Source: Clostridia bacterium (GTDB lineage: Bacteria > Bacillota > Clostridia > TANB77 > CAG-508). Taken from it: a stretch of DNA of 9,097 bases. The notes under the pieces were generated by a model. It ran no database searches, was not told the origin of the DNA, and saw only the letters and a program-made list of their open reading frames with translations. The stretch lies in assembly GCA_900754285.1 (NCBI GenBank), contig CAAECB010000028.1, forward strand, positions 1 to 9,097. Reading direction: 5' to 3'. Both the position numbers and the translations under genes were made by a program. Below, one piece after another: positions 1-7,538 of the stretch (positions are counted from its first letter, which is position 1; each line of letters starts with the position of its first letter).

Positions 1-23
1 CATGCTATTTAGCCTTTTCCTTT
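1..23 (-). promoter_or_regulatory. Ribosome binding site and start codon of a gene leaving the left edge
   Basis: Read on the minus strand, positions 23 to 13 give AAAGGAAAAGG. Nine bases later there is an ATG formed by positions 3-1. This is a plausible Shine-Dalgarno site and start codon for a gene transcribed leftwards out of the window. Only the start codon is inside, so the product cannot be told. The promoter at 80-108, on the same strand and correctly placed, supports the call. Confidence 0.45.
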
Positions 24-79
24 GTTGCTTTTCTTTTTCAATATGTGTTTTGTATCTCTAGTGGATACTTTATGTGTTT

Positions 80-108
80 ATTTTATCGTTTGTTTAAATC
101 TTTGTCAA
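80..108 (-). promoter_or_regulatory. Sigma-A-type promoter for the gene at the left edge
   Basis: On the minus strand a perfect -35 box TTGACA (positions 108-103) is followed by 17 bases and a -10 box TAAAAT (85-80), five of six to consensus. It points left, towards the ATG at position 3, with a leader of roughly 70 bases. It lies downstream of the operon terminator, so it would start a separate transcript. A weak inverted repeat GTATC-7-GATAC lies in the leader at about 51-67. No riboswitch is recognisable. Confidence 0.6.
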
Positions 109-220
109 TGCTTTTTTATAACTTTTTTCTTACGGTTCTTGGTTTTTACAGTTTTTGGTATTTTTGATTTTTATTTTGTGGCTATTTTATTGACATAGCA
201 ATATTTTGCAAAACTTCCGC
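109..220. other. AT-rich intergenic spacer with no gene seen
   Basis: This stretch between the operon terminator and the left promoter is T-rich on the plus strand and shows no reading frame with a ribosome binding site. A TTGACA on the plus strand near 190 has no -10 box at the right distance. I see no RNA gene or repeat in it. Confidence 0.5.
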
Positions 221-266
221 AAAAAAAATTAGATTTAAGTTATTTTTTTACTTAAATCTAATTTTT
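221..266 (-). terminator. Rho-independent terminator of the suf operon
   Basis: Positions 224-240 and 250-266 are perfectly complementary over 17 base pairs around a 9-base loop. On the minus strand the hairpin is followed directly by a run of T (the complement of A221-A228). It begins only a few bases after the stop codon of the last gene at 272, so it closes the operon. The other side also carries a T-run, so it could stop transcription in both directions, but no plus-strand gene is seen entering it. Confidence 0.9.
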
Positions 267-271
267 ACTTG

Positions 272-766
272 TTATATATCAGTCACACCATCATCTATAA
301 GATAACACATTTCTTCATGTGCTGAAATGTTGTCGTTAATTTTATTGACATCTAATTTTATGTATTTAATTGTACCATTAGCCAAAAGATTTCCTTGAGC
401 ATCTAATATTGAAGATTCAACTGTAAAAAATTTTGAGTTTTCTTTTACTAGTATTCCTTTTCCTATTAAATCTTGTTTATATGGGACTGGTTTTCTATAT
501 TTTGTATCTAATGATATTGTAACTCCAAACTCTTCTTCATTTTGTTTTTTGGCCCAAAGTGCACGTAATCCCATTTCGTCTAGCATCGCTGTTATTAGTC
601 CTCCATGTACTCTTCCTGGATAACTTTGATGTTCTTCTCTATATTGGAATTTTGTCATTACACTTCCATCTTCCATGTTGTAGAATGGTGCTCTTAATCC
701 ATACTCGTTGTCTAATCCGCATATTATGCACATTTTACTGTTTCTTTGTTTGCTTATTACTTTCAT
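272..766 (-). CDS. PaaI-type hotdog-fold thioesterase, last gene of the suf operon
   Basis: The 164-residue protein is a single hotdog-fold domain of the PaaI/acyl-CoA thioesterase type. The signature is VHGGLITAMLDEMG at about residues 53-66: HGG at 54-56 starts the central helix, and Asp63/Glu64 are the likely acidic catalytic residues. The family normally hydrolyses acyl-CoA or similar thioesters in the cytoplasm as a multimer; the substrate here cannot be told. The N-terminus has a Cys13-X2-Cys16 pair (MCIICGLDN) like the CxxCG-x-N segment of many PaaI-like proteins, possibly structural or metal binding. The ATG is preceded by AAGGAG about 11 bases upstream. It starts 32 bases after mnmA and ends at the terminator, so it is probably co-transcribed, but no direct role in Fe-S biogenesis is evident. 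Confidence 0.82.
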   Translation of the reverse strand: MKVISKQRNSKMCIICGLDNEYGLRAPFYNMEDGSVMTKFQYREEHQSYPGRVHGGLITAMLDEMGLRALWAKKQNEEEFGVTISLDTKYRKPVPYKQDLIGKGILVKENSKFFTVESSILDAQGNLLANGTIKYIKLDVNKINDNISAHEEMCYLIDDGVTDI

Positions 767-798
767 TTTTTATTTTTCTCCTTTTTGGAATTTCAAAT

Positions 799-1857
799 TT
801 ATTTTTCTATTTTTCCTCCGCCAATAACAATATCATCAATATAAAATACTGCTGATTGTCCAGGTGTAATTGCTCTTTGTGGTTCATCAAATATTACTTT
901 TATTGTATCATCTGATTCTTGATTTATTTTGGCTTTTGCCATTTTTGATGAATATCTTGTTTTTACATCTACTTCGATTGGTTGTTCTATTTTGTCAAAT
1001 AATAATAAATTTATATCTTTTACTAAGATTTCTTTTTTGTATAGCTCATTTTCTTCTCCTACTATTACTTGATTTTTCAATGGATTGAATCCTATTACAA
1101 ATAATGGAACTTTGTATGATATGCCTAAGCCTTTTCTTTGGCCTATTGTATATTTATATAATCCTGTATGTTTGCCTAATATTTCTCCTTTTGTGTTTAC
1201 TATGTTTCCTGTTTTTGGTTTTAAGTCTGAATTATTTTCTAAAAACTTTTTATAGTTTCCATCTGGCACAAAACATATGTCTTCACTGTCTGGTTTATTT
1301 GCTACTTTTAAATTGTTTTTTCTTGCTATTTTTCTTATTTGTTCTTTATCTTCAAAGTCTGCAAGTGGGAATAATACATGTTCTATTAATTCTTTTGGAA
1401 TATTCCATAATACATAGCTTTGGTCTTTTTTTCCTGCTTTTGATTTTTTTAATACCCATCTTCCATATTTTTCGCTATATTCTGTTTTAGCATAATGCCC
1501 TGTTGCTATATAGTTACAGTCTAGTTCTTTTGCTTTTTCCCACATGTATCCAAATTTCATATACTTATTGCATTCTATACATGGATTTGGTGTTTTGCAA
1601 TTTGAATAACATTCTATAAAATCTTGTATAACATGTTTTCTAAATTGTTCTTTACAATCATATGTAAAATGTGGTATTCCTATTGATTTGCATACATTTT
1701 TTGCATCTATGTATGTATTTATATTACAACAACTACTTCCTGCAAATAGTTCTAATGTCATTCCTATTGGCTCATATCCATTTTCTTTTAATAGTAATGC
1801 TGATACACTGCTGTCTACTCCTCCACTCATTCCTAATAATACTTTTTTGTTTTCCAT
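799..1857 (-). CDS. mnmA: tRNA-specific 2-thiouridylase MnmA
   Basis: MnmA activates U34 of tRNA-Lys, -Glu and -Gln with ATP and inserts sulfur, giving the s2U part of mnm5s2U. In the 352-residue form the N-terminal PP-loop is GMSGGVDSS at about 13-21. The first catalytic cysteine is in TPNPCIECN (Cys93, with Cys96 nearby). The second, persulfide-carrying cysteine is Cys195 in SEDICFVPDG. YTIGQRKGLG and the C-terminal beta-barrel (about 275-352) complete the family layout, and the length is normal. I place the start at 1857, not at the in-frame ATG at 1878, because AAAAGGG lies 7 bases upstream and the family normally begins just before the PP-loop. It follows sufU by 26 bases, so its sulfur could come from SufS, perhaps through SufU. 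Extra cysteines around 43-44 and 56 are common in clostridial relatives as far as I recall. Confidence 0.95.
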   Translation of the reverse strand: MENKKVLLGMSGGVDSSVSALLLKENGYEPIGMTLELFAGSSCCNINTYIDAKNVCKSIGIPHFTYDCKEQFRKHVIQDFIECYSNCKTPNPCIECNKYMKFGYMWEKAKELDCNYIATGHYAKTEYSEKYGRWVLKKSKAGKKDQSYVLWNIPKELIEHVLFPLADFEDKEQIRKIARKNNLKVANKPDSEDICFVPDGNYKKFLENNSDLKPKTGNIVNTKGEILGKHTGLYKYTIGQRKGLGISYKVPLFVIGFNPLKNQVIVGEENELYKKEILVKDINLLLFDKIEQPIEVDVKTRYSSKMAKAKINQESDDTIKVIFDEPQRAITPGQSAVFYIDDIVIGGGKIEK

Positions 1858-1864
1858 TTTTTTA

Positions 1865-1871
1865 CCCTTTT
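1865..1871 (-). promoter_or_regulatory. Ribosome binding site fixing the mnmA start
   Basis: AAAAGGG on the minus strand lies 7 bases before the ATG at 1857. The alternative ATG at 1878 has no purine-rich site before it, because the sequence there is the end of sufU. This favours the shorter MnmA. Confidence 0.7.
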
Positions 1872-1883
1872 CTTTCATTCTTT

Positions 1884-2351
1884 TTAGTGACAGCAGTCAA
1901 TATTTCCGCTTCCTTTTTCAACTTCTTTATTTAGCATATCTTCTAATGTGTGCCATGCAAGTAATGCACATTTTACTCTTGCTGGCATATTAGATACATT
2001 TCTAAATGCAATTGCATCTTCTAATTTTTTTAGTTGTTCTTCATCTGTTGTTTCTCTTTTTATCATTTCTATAAATGTTTTTATTATTTCTTTGGCTTGT
2101 TCTACTGTTTTACCTCTTAATGTGTCTATCATTATAGAGGTTGACGCTTGTGATATTGCACATCCATGTCCTAAAAATGCCATATCTTCAATAACATTGT
2201 CTTTTATTTTTAGTTCTAATGTTATTTCGTCTCCACAGTTTGGATTATGTCCTACCTCACAGTAATTTGCATCTTCTAATTTTTTCTTGTTATATGAGTT
2301 CATACTGTGTTCCATTATTAAGTCATTATATACTTCTGTTAAATCTTCCAA
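1884..2351 (-). CDS. sufU: SufU, zinc-dependent sulfur acceptor/scaffold-like protein
   Basis: SufU accepts persulfide sulfur from SufS and passes it to the SufBCD assembly complex in Gram-positive bacteria. The 155-residue protein keeps the zinc ligands: Cys39 and Asp41 (NCGDE), Cys64 (GHGCAIS) and Cys128 (RVKCALLAW). The segment between the second and third ligand regions (about 80-118) contains the insertion that separates SufU from IscU, and the chaperone-binding LPPVK motif of IscU is absent. Translation probably starts at a TTG (2351): AAGGAAGG lies about 10 bases upstream, and the extra residues match the usual SufU N-terminus with the helix before Leu-Ile-Met-Glu-His. The next ATG at 2312 would cut this helix. 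The C-terminus ends in an unusual Cys-Cys-His. The gap after sufS is 64 bases, with no terminator in it. Confidence 0.93.
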   Translation of the reverse strand: MEDLTEVYNDLIMEHSMNSYNKKKLEDANYCEVGHNPNCGDEITLELKIKDNVIEDMAFLGHGCAISQASTSIMIDTLRGKTVEQAKEIIKTFIEMIKRETTDEEQLKKLEDAIAFRNVSNMPARVKCALLAWHTLEDMLNKEVEKGSGNIDCCH

Positions 2352-2361
2352 TATTCTTCTT

Positions 2362-2369
2362 CCTTCCTT
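2362..2369 (-). promoter_or_regulatory. Ribosome binding site for the sufU TTG start
   Basis: AAGGAAGG on the minus strand is about 10 bases before the TTG at 2351. No similar site precedes the in-frame ATG at 2312, so the rarer TTG codon is preferred. Confidence 0.65.
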
Positions 2370-2415
2370 TTGATTTTCTTGTCAATCGCTTTTTTCTATT
2401 TTTTAAAATTAATGT

Positions 2416-3639
<1,224 letters not shown>

Positions 3640-3657
3640 TTAAAATTCCTTTCTTTT

Positions 3658-4749
3658 TTAGTCTAATCTTTTATCAATTTCTTTTAAGATTTCATTTCTT
3701 AAATTTTCATCAGAAATTCTTTCAATAATCTTATTAAACTTAGATTTTACAATCAATTTAACTGCTTCTTTATAGCTAATACCTCTAGTCATAATATAGA
3801 ATAATTGTTTTTCATCGACTTTGCCAGATGCTGTTGAATGATTTCCTTCTACATCTTCCTCTGTGCACAAAAGCATTGGTAGTGCTATTGATTTTGCTTT
3901 ATTTGATAAAAGCATACAATATTCGTTTTCATTTCCTTTCGCTTTTTTTGCACCTTTTTTAAAATCAATTGTTCCCTTAAAATTCTTTTTAGCTTCGTCT
4001 TTTAGGGCTCCTTGAACATCTATATCGATATTTGTTTTTTGACCTTTTAGCTCTGCAATATAATTTAAGTCTTTCTTTTGGTTATTAATTCCTAAATAAA
4101 TTGATTTTAAATCATTTTGTGCATTTTCTCCTATTATGTTTGAATAGTAATTAGATACACTTGTTTTTGCTCCAATATCTATAATTGTGTAATTTACTTT
4201 TGAGTCTTTTTCTAATTTGTTTTCTATTGCTTCAAAATTGTTAGATTCTTCATTTAATAAATTTACAATTGTTACATTTAGTTGTGCATTTTCTTTTGCT
4301 ATTGTTCTTATTATTCCATTGTGAAAGCATTTTTCTGATGTTTTAGATTTGTATTCAATAATTACATTCGTGTTTCCATTTGCTATTATTTCTATTTGAT
4401 TTATTAAGTTTAAATTGTTGTTGTCAAAATCATATATTATTTTTATAGTTTCTTTTTTTGTACTTGTTTGTATTTTTATTTTACTGTTTGCTGTTTCATA
4501 ATTTAGTTCTTCTACTATTTTTCCTATTCCATAAGTTAGTGGTTCAGTTGATGTATTGTTTTCAATTTTTGTCTCTGAATCTTCTTTTGTTTGTGATGCA
4601 TCTTTTTTTGTATTGCTTGTTTCTTTAATGATTTGAACATTTTTAAATTCAGCAATCTTCTCTGGCATTTCAAGTTCTACTTCTATATTATTAATTAAAA
4701 AATTTCTTGATGTTCTTACTGGTGTTTCATTTATTCTTAATTTTTCCAT
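3658..4749 (-). CDS. sufD: SufD, Fe-S cluster assembly scaffold subunit
   Basis: SufD pairs with SufB in the SufBC2D complex that builds Fe-S clusters in the cytoplasm. The 363-residue protein has the beta-helix core (about 100-300) and the typical C-terminal helical region beginning near LFYIMTRGIS (316-325), which in the family contacts SufC. His304 in VEGNHSTASG matches the conserved histidine proposed as a cluster ligand together with a SufB cysteine (His360 in E. coli). The N-terminal part is short and includes a Lys/Thr/Glu-rich, probably flexible stretch at about 42-68. The start codon overlaps the sufB stop by one base (TAATG), with AGAGGGGG 10 bases upstream, so translation is likely coupled to sufB. 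Similarity to SufB is weak, as usual for SufD; the neighbours make the assignment firm. Confidence 0.92.
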   Translation of the reverse strand: MEKLRINETPVRTSRNFLINNIEVELEMPEKIAEFKNVQIIKETSNTKKDASQTKEDSETKIENNTSTEPLTYGIGKIVEELNYETANSKIKIQTSTKKETIKIIYDFDNNNLNLINQIEIIANGNTNVIIEYKSKTSEKCFHNGIIRTIAKENAQLNVTIVNLLNEESNNFEAIENKLEKDSKVNYTIIDIGAKTSVSNYYSNIIGENAQNDLKSIYLGINNQKKDLNYIAELKGQKTNIDIDVQGALKDEAKKNFKGTIDFKKGAKKAKGNENEYCMLLSNKAKSIALPMLLCTEEDVEGNHSTASGKVDEKQLFYIMTRGISYKEAVKLIVKSKFNKIIERISDENLRNEILKEIDKRLD

Positions 4750-6149
4750 TATCCAATTGCCCCCTCTAATTCTAAATTTATTAAATTGTTCATTTCTACT
4801 GCATACTCAACTGGTAGCTCTTTAGAAATAGGATATGCAAATCCTCTAACAATCATTGCTTTTGCATCTTCTTCTGATAATCCTCTACTCATTAAATAAA
4901 ATATTGCTTTGTCACTTATTTTTCCTATTTTTGCTTCGTGAGAAAATTGAACTTCATCTGTTCTTATGTCATTTACTGGTATTGTGTCAGATCTAGATAT
5001 ATCATCTAACATAAGTGATTCACAACTTACACTACATTTTGAATTTTTTGCACTTTCATTTATTCTAACTAGTGCTCTATATGTGCAAGCTCCTCCGTCT
5101 TTTGATATTGATTTAGAGTTTACTACAGATGATGTGTTTGGTGCATTATGGATTACTTTAAATCCTGTGTCTAAATTTTGTCCTCCTCCTGCAAATGTGA
5201 TTCCTGTATATTCTGTTTTTGCTCCTTCTCCATTTAATATGCTCATTGGGTATAGCATTGATATTTTTGAGCCAAATGATCCTGTTACCCAGTCTATTTG
5301 TGCATTTTTTCCTACTATTGCTTTTTTTGTATTTAAGTTCATCATATTTTTTGACCAGTTTTCTATTGTTGAATATCTTAAATATGCATCATCTTTTACA
5401 TATAGCTCTACACATCCTGCGTGTAGATTTACTTTATTATATTTTGGTGCTGAACATCCTTCTATAAAATGTAAGCTTGCTCCTTCGTCTACTATTATTA
5501 GTGTGTGTTCAAATTGACCTGATTCTGGTGAGTTTAGTCTAAAATATGATTGCAATGGTATGTCCAATTTTACTCCTTTTGGTATATACACAAATGATCC
5601 TCCTGACCATACTGCTGCATGTAATGCTACAAATTTGTGGTCATTTATTGGTACACATTTCATAAAATGTTCTTTTACTATTTCTGGATATTCTCTTACA
5701 GCTGATTCCATATCTGTGTATATTACGCCTTGTTTTATTAAATCTTCTTTCATGCTGTGATATACTACTTCTGAATCATATTGTGCTCCTACTCCTGCTA
5801 ATGATTTCTTTTCTGCTTCTGGTATTCCTAGTCTATCAAATGTGTGTTTTATGTCTTCTGGTACATCTTCCCAGTCTGAGTTTAATTGTGTTTTTGGTTT
5901 TACATATGTTGCTATTTCGTCCATTTTTAGTTCTGATAAGTCTGGTCCCCATGTTGGCATTTCTAGCTTATTGTATGTTTCTAGTGCTTTTAGTCTTATT
6001 TCTAGCATCCACTCTGGTTCGTTTTTTTGTTTTGATATTTCTCTTACTATTTCTTCATTTAACCCTTTTTTCATTTTGAATTCATAGTTGTCTTTATCTT
6101 TTATGTCATAAATATTTCTATTTATTTCTTCTATTTTTGTTTTAGCCAT
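4749..6149 (-). CDS. sufB: SufB, Fe-S cluster assembly scaffold subunit
   Basis: SufB is the main scaffold of the SufBC2D complex and receives sulfur from SufS/SufU. In the 466-residue form I see the strongly conserved VPINDHKFVALHAAVWSGGS (165-184), EGCSAPKY with Cys232 (corresponding to the sulfur-receiving Cys254 of E. coli), and LHAGCVEL. Further on are Cys376 in VSCESLMLDD (the counterpart of Cys405, a likely cluster ligand) and FSHEAKIG with Glu404. The SufC-contact end begins at YLMSRGLSEEDAKAMIVRGF. I set the start at ATG 6149, because AGAAAGG lies 10 bases upstream; an in-frame TTG at 6194 would add 15 unconserved, lysine-rich residues that merely translate the leader. It follows sufC by 52 bases and shares a TAATG junction with sufD. 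Confidence 0.97.
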   Translation of the reverse strand: MAKTKIEEINRNIYDIKDKDNYEFKMKKGLNEEIVREISKQKNEPEWMLEIRLKALETYNKLEMPTWGPDLSELKMDEIATYVKPKTQLNSDWEDVPEDIKHTFDRLGIPEAEKKSLAGVGAQYDSEVVYHSMKEDLIKQGVIYTDMESAVREYPEIVKEHFMKCVPINDHKFVALHAAVWSGGSFVYIPKGVKLDIPLQSYFRLNSPESGQFEHTLIIVDEGASLHFIEGCSAPKYNKVNLHAGCVELYVKDDAYLRYSTIENWSKNMMNLNTKKAIVGKNAQIDWVTGSFGSKISMLYPMSILNGEGAKTEYTGITFAGGGQNLDTGFKVIHNAPNTSSVVNSKSISKDGGACTYRALVRINESAKNSKCSVSCESLMLDDISRSDTIPVNDIRTDEVQFSHEAKIGKISDKAIFYLMSRGLSEEDAKAMIVRGFAYPISKELPVEYAVEMNNLINLELEGAIG

Positions 6150-6159
6150 TTTCTTTTTT

Positions 6160-6166
6160 CCTTTCT
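6160..6166 (-). promoter_or_regulatory. Ribosome binding site fixing the sufB start
   Basis: AGAAAGG on the minus strand is 10 bases before ATG 6149. This selects the 466-residue SufB over the longer frame opening with TTG at 6194. Confidence 0.7.
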
Positions 6167-6201
6167 CAATGCTAAAATTGTAATTATTTTTCAACTACTT
6201 T

Positions 6202-6942
6202 CTATCTTTTATATTGTGCATAACCTTGTTCTTCAATTTCTTCAGCAAGCTCTGCTGTAGATGTTTTTACAATTTGTCCATTTACTAAAACATGTACATA
6301 ATCTACTTTTAAATGATTTAGTATTTTAGTATTGTGTGTTATTATTAAAACTGCATTTTCATTATTTTTATACATTTCAATTCCTTTTGACACTGTTCTT
6401 ATTGCATCTACATCTAGTCCTGAGTCTGTTTCATCTAGTATTGCTAGTTTTGGATTTAACACTAACATTTGCATTATTTCATTTTTCTTTTTTTCTCCTC
6501 CAGAAAATCCTACATTTAGGTTTCTTTCTATTAATTTTGGATTCATGTTTAATTCTTCTACATATTTTTTTACGGTATCTTTGAATTCAAATATTTTTAC
6601 TGGTTTTTCTGTTATTTTATTTTTTGCATATTTTAAGAAATTCATTGTTGAGATTCCTGGTATTTCTTCTGGTAATTGAAATGACATAAATATTCCTTTT
6701 TTGGCAATTTGGTCTGTGCTTAAATTGTTTATGTTTTCTCCTTCAAATTCTACTGTTCCACTTGTTTTGGTGTACTCTGGATTGTTTAATATGACATTTG
6801 CAAGTGTTGATTTTCCTGCTCCATTTGGTCCCATTATTACATGGATTTCTCCTTTTTTTATGTTTAAGTTTAACCCTTTTAGTATTTCTTTTTCTCCTGC
6901 ATTTACGTGTAAGTCTTTTATTTCTAGTAAATTTTCGCTCAT
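6202..6942 (-). CDS. sufC: SufC, ABC-type ATPase of the Fe-S assembly complex
   Basis: SufC is the soluble ABC ATPase that binds SufB and SufD and drives the shape changes needed for cluster assembly; it is not a transporter. The 246-residue protein shows the Walker A motif GPNGAGKS (38-45), the Q-loop glutamine in MSFQLPEEIPG (Gln89), the SufC-type signature FSGGEKKKNE (146-155), Walker B LAILDETDSGLD (167-178) and the H-loop histidine in IITHN (His203). The signature FSGGEKKK and the DETDSGLD box are characteristic of SufC rather than of transport ATPases. The start ATG has AAAGGAT upstream and lies 19 bases after the regulator gene, so they share one transcript. The stop is TAG, the only non-TAA stop in the window. 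Confidence 0.97.
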   Translation of the reverse strand: MSENLLEIKDLHVNAGEKEILKGLNLNIKKGEIHVIMGPNGAGKSTLANVILNNPEYTKTSGTVEFEGENINNLSTDQIAKKGIFMSFQLPEEIPGISTMNFLKYAKNKITEKPVKIFEFKDTVKKYVEELNMNPKLIERNLNVGFSGGEKKKNEIMQMLVLNPKLAILDETDSGLDVDAIRTVSKGIEMYKNNENAVLIITHNTKILNHLKVDYVHVLVNGQIVKTSTAELAEEIEEQGYAQYKR

Positions 6943-6961
6943 TTTATATTCAATCCTTTCA

Positions 6962-7441
6962 TTAATTTTTATTGGTTGTTTCTATATTTATTTTATTGAC
7001 ATTTGTTTTTCTTTTTATGCAACTTCTACATTTTTCTTGGTTTATATCATAGTTACAATTTAATTCTCTTAATCCTAATACATTATGTACATATTTTGCT
7101 AATTTATTTATTGTTTCATCTGTTGTTACTAATTTTATTTTTTCTGCTTCTTCTTTTGCAGCTTCTTCTTCTAAATTTAATACATCTTTTAAAAATAAAT
7201 ATACTATGTCATATGCTTCTAATATTTTTTGTGCTAAACTTTCTCCTTGTTTTGTTAATTCTATTGTTCCATATGTTTCATATTTTATTAGTTTTTCTTC
7301 TTTTAGATTGTTTAATGCTTTGTTTACACTTGGTTTTGTGCAATTCATTTTGTTTGCTATGTCTGTTACTCTAATATTGTCATTTTGTTTTTGCAATACA
7401 TACATTGTTTTCAAATATTCTTCTTGTGATTTTGATATCAT
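6962..7441 (-). CDS. DtxR/MntR-like winged-helix regulator with a C-terminal cysteine cluster
   Basis: The 159-residue protein aligns over residues 1-115 with MntR/DtxR repressors: EEYLKTMYVL first helix, winged helix-turn-helix at about 22-65 (VTDIANKMNCTKPSVNKALNNL), then the dimerisation helices. By my hand alignment to Bacillus MntR most metal ligands are replaced: Asp8 is Glu, Glu11 is Lys, His77 is Tyr, Glu102 is Lys and His103 is Leu; only Glu99 remains. The C-terminal tail instead has Cys129, Cys138 and Cys141 (C-X8-C-X2-C) followed by a basic segment, and there is one more cysteine in the DNA-binding domain (Cys34). This suggests Fe-S, zinc or redox sensing, which is inference. As first gene of the operon it probably regulates sufCBDSU and itself. 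There is no SH3 domain. The start has GGGAG upstream and matches the family N-terminus. Confidence 0.85.
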   Translation of the reverse strand: MISKSQEEYLKTMYVLQKQNDNIRVTDIANKMNCTKPSVNKALNNLKEEKLIKYETYGTIELTKQGESLAQKILEAYDIVYLFLKDVLNLEEEAAKEEAEKIKLVTTDETINKLAKYVHNVLGLRELNCNYDINQEKCRSCIKRKTNVNKINIETTNKN

Positions 7442-7460
7442 TTTCTCTCCCTCTTATTTT

Positions 7461-7478
7461 TGTTAATCTCGGCTAACA
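7461..7478. promoter_or_regulatory. Putative operator over the transcription start
   Basis: TGTTAATCTCGGCTAACA is an imperfect inverted repeat (TGTTA ... TAACA) just downstream of the -10 box on the minus strand, so a bound protein would block initiation. Its GGCTAAC core equals the inner half of the classical DtxR-type box TTAGGTTAGCCTAACCTAA. The same heptamer recurs at 7507-7513. Binding by the operon's own regulator is inferred. Confidence 0.5.
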
Positions 7479-7506
7479 TTATACAACTTTCATTTTTGTT
7501 TGTCAA
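7478..7506 (-). promoter_or_regulatory. Main promoter of the suf operon
   Basis: On the minus strand a perfect -35 box TTGACA (7506-7501), a 17-base spacer and a perfect -10 box TATAAT (7483-7478) form an ideal sigma-A promoter. It starts transcription about 30 bases before the regulator ATG at 7441, which has AAGAGGGAGAG (about 7454-7444) as ribosome binding site. No other promoter of this quality is seen in the short gaps between the operon genes. Such a strong promoter is expected to need repression, in line with the flanking operator-like motifs. Confidence 0.88.
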
Positions 7507-7522
7507 GGCTAACTGTTGAACA
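7507..7522. promoter_or_regulatory. Second operator-like motif next to the -35 box
   Basis: GGCTAAC at 7507-7513 directly abuts the -35 hexamer and repeats the heptamer of the site over the transcription start, 36 bases away. It is followed by TGTTGAACA (7514-7522), an odd-length perfect inverted repeat. Together they could form a second regulator site. This rests on the repeated heptamer only. Confidence 0.4.
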
Positions 7523-7538
7523 AAAGCGAACATTATGA

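Noticed and set aside
2352..2415. Possible internal promoter between sufS and sufU (TTGACA on the minus strand)
   Set aside because: No -10-like hexamer lies 16-18 bases downstream; the sequence there is the purine-rich ribosome binding site of sufU.
6150..6194. Longer SufB starting at TTG 6194
   Set aside because: The extra 15 residues simply translate the ribosome binding site region and are not like SufB N-termini; ATG 6149 is well placed after AGAAAGG.
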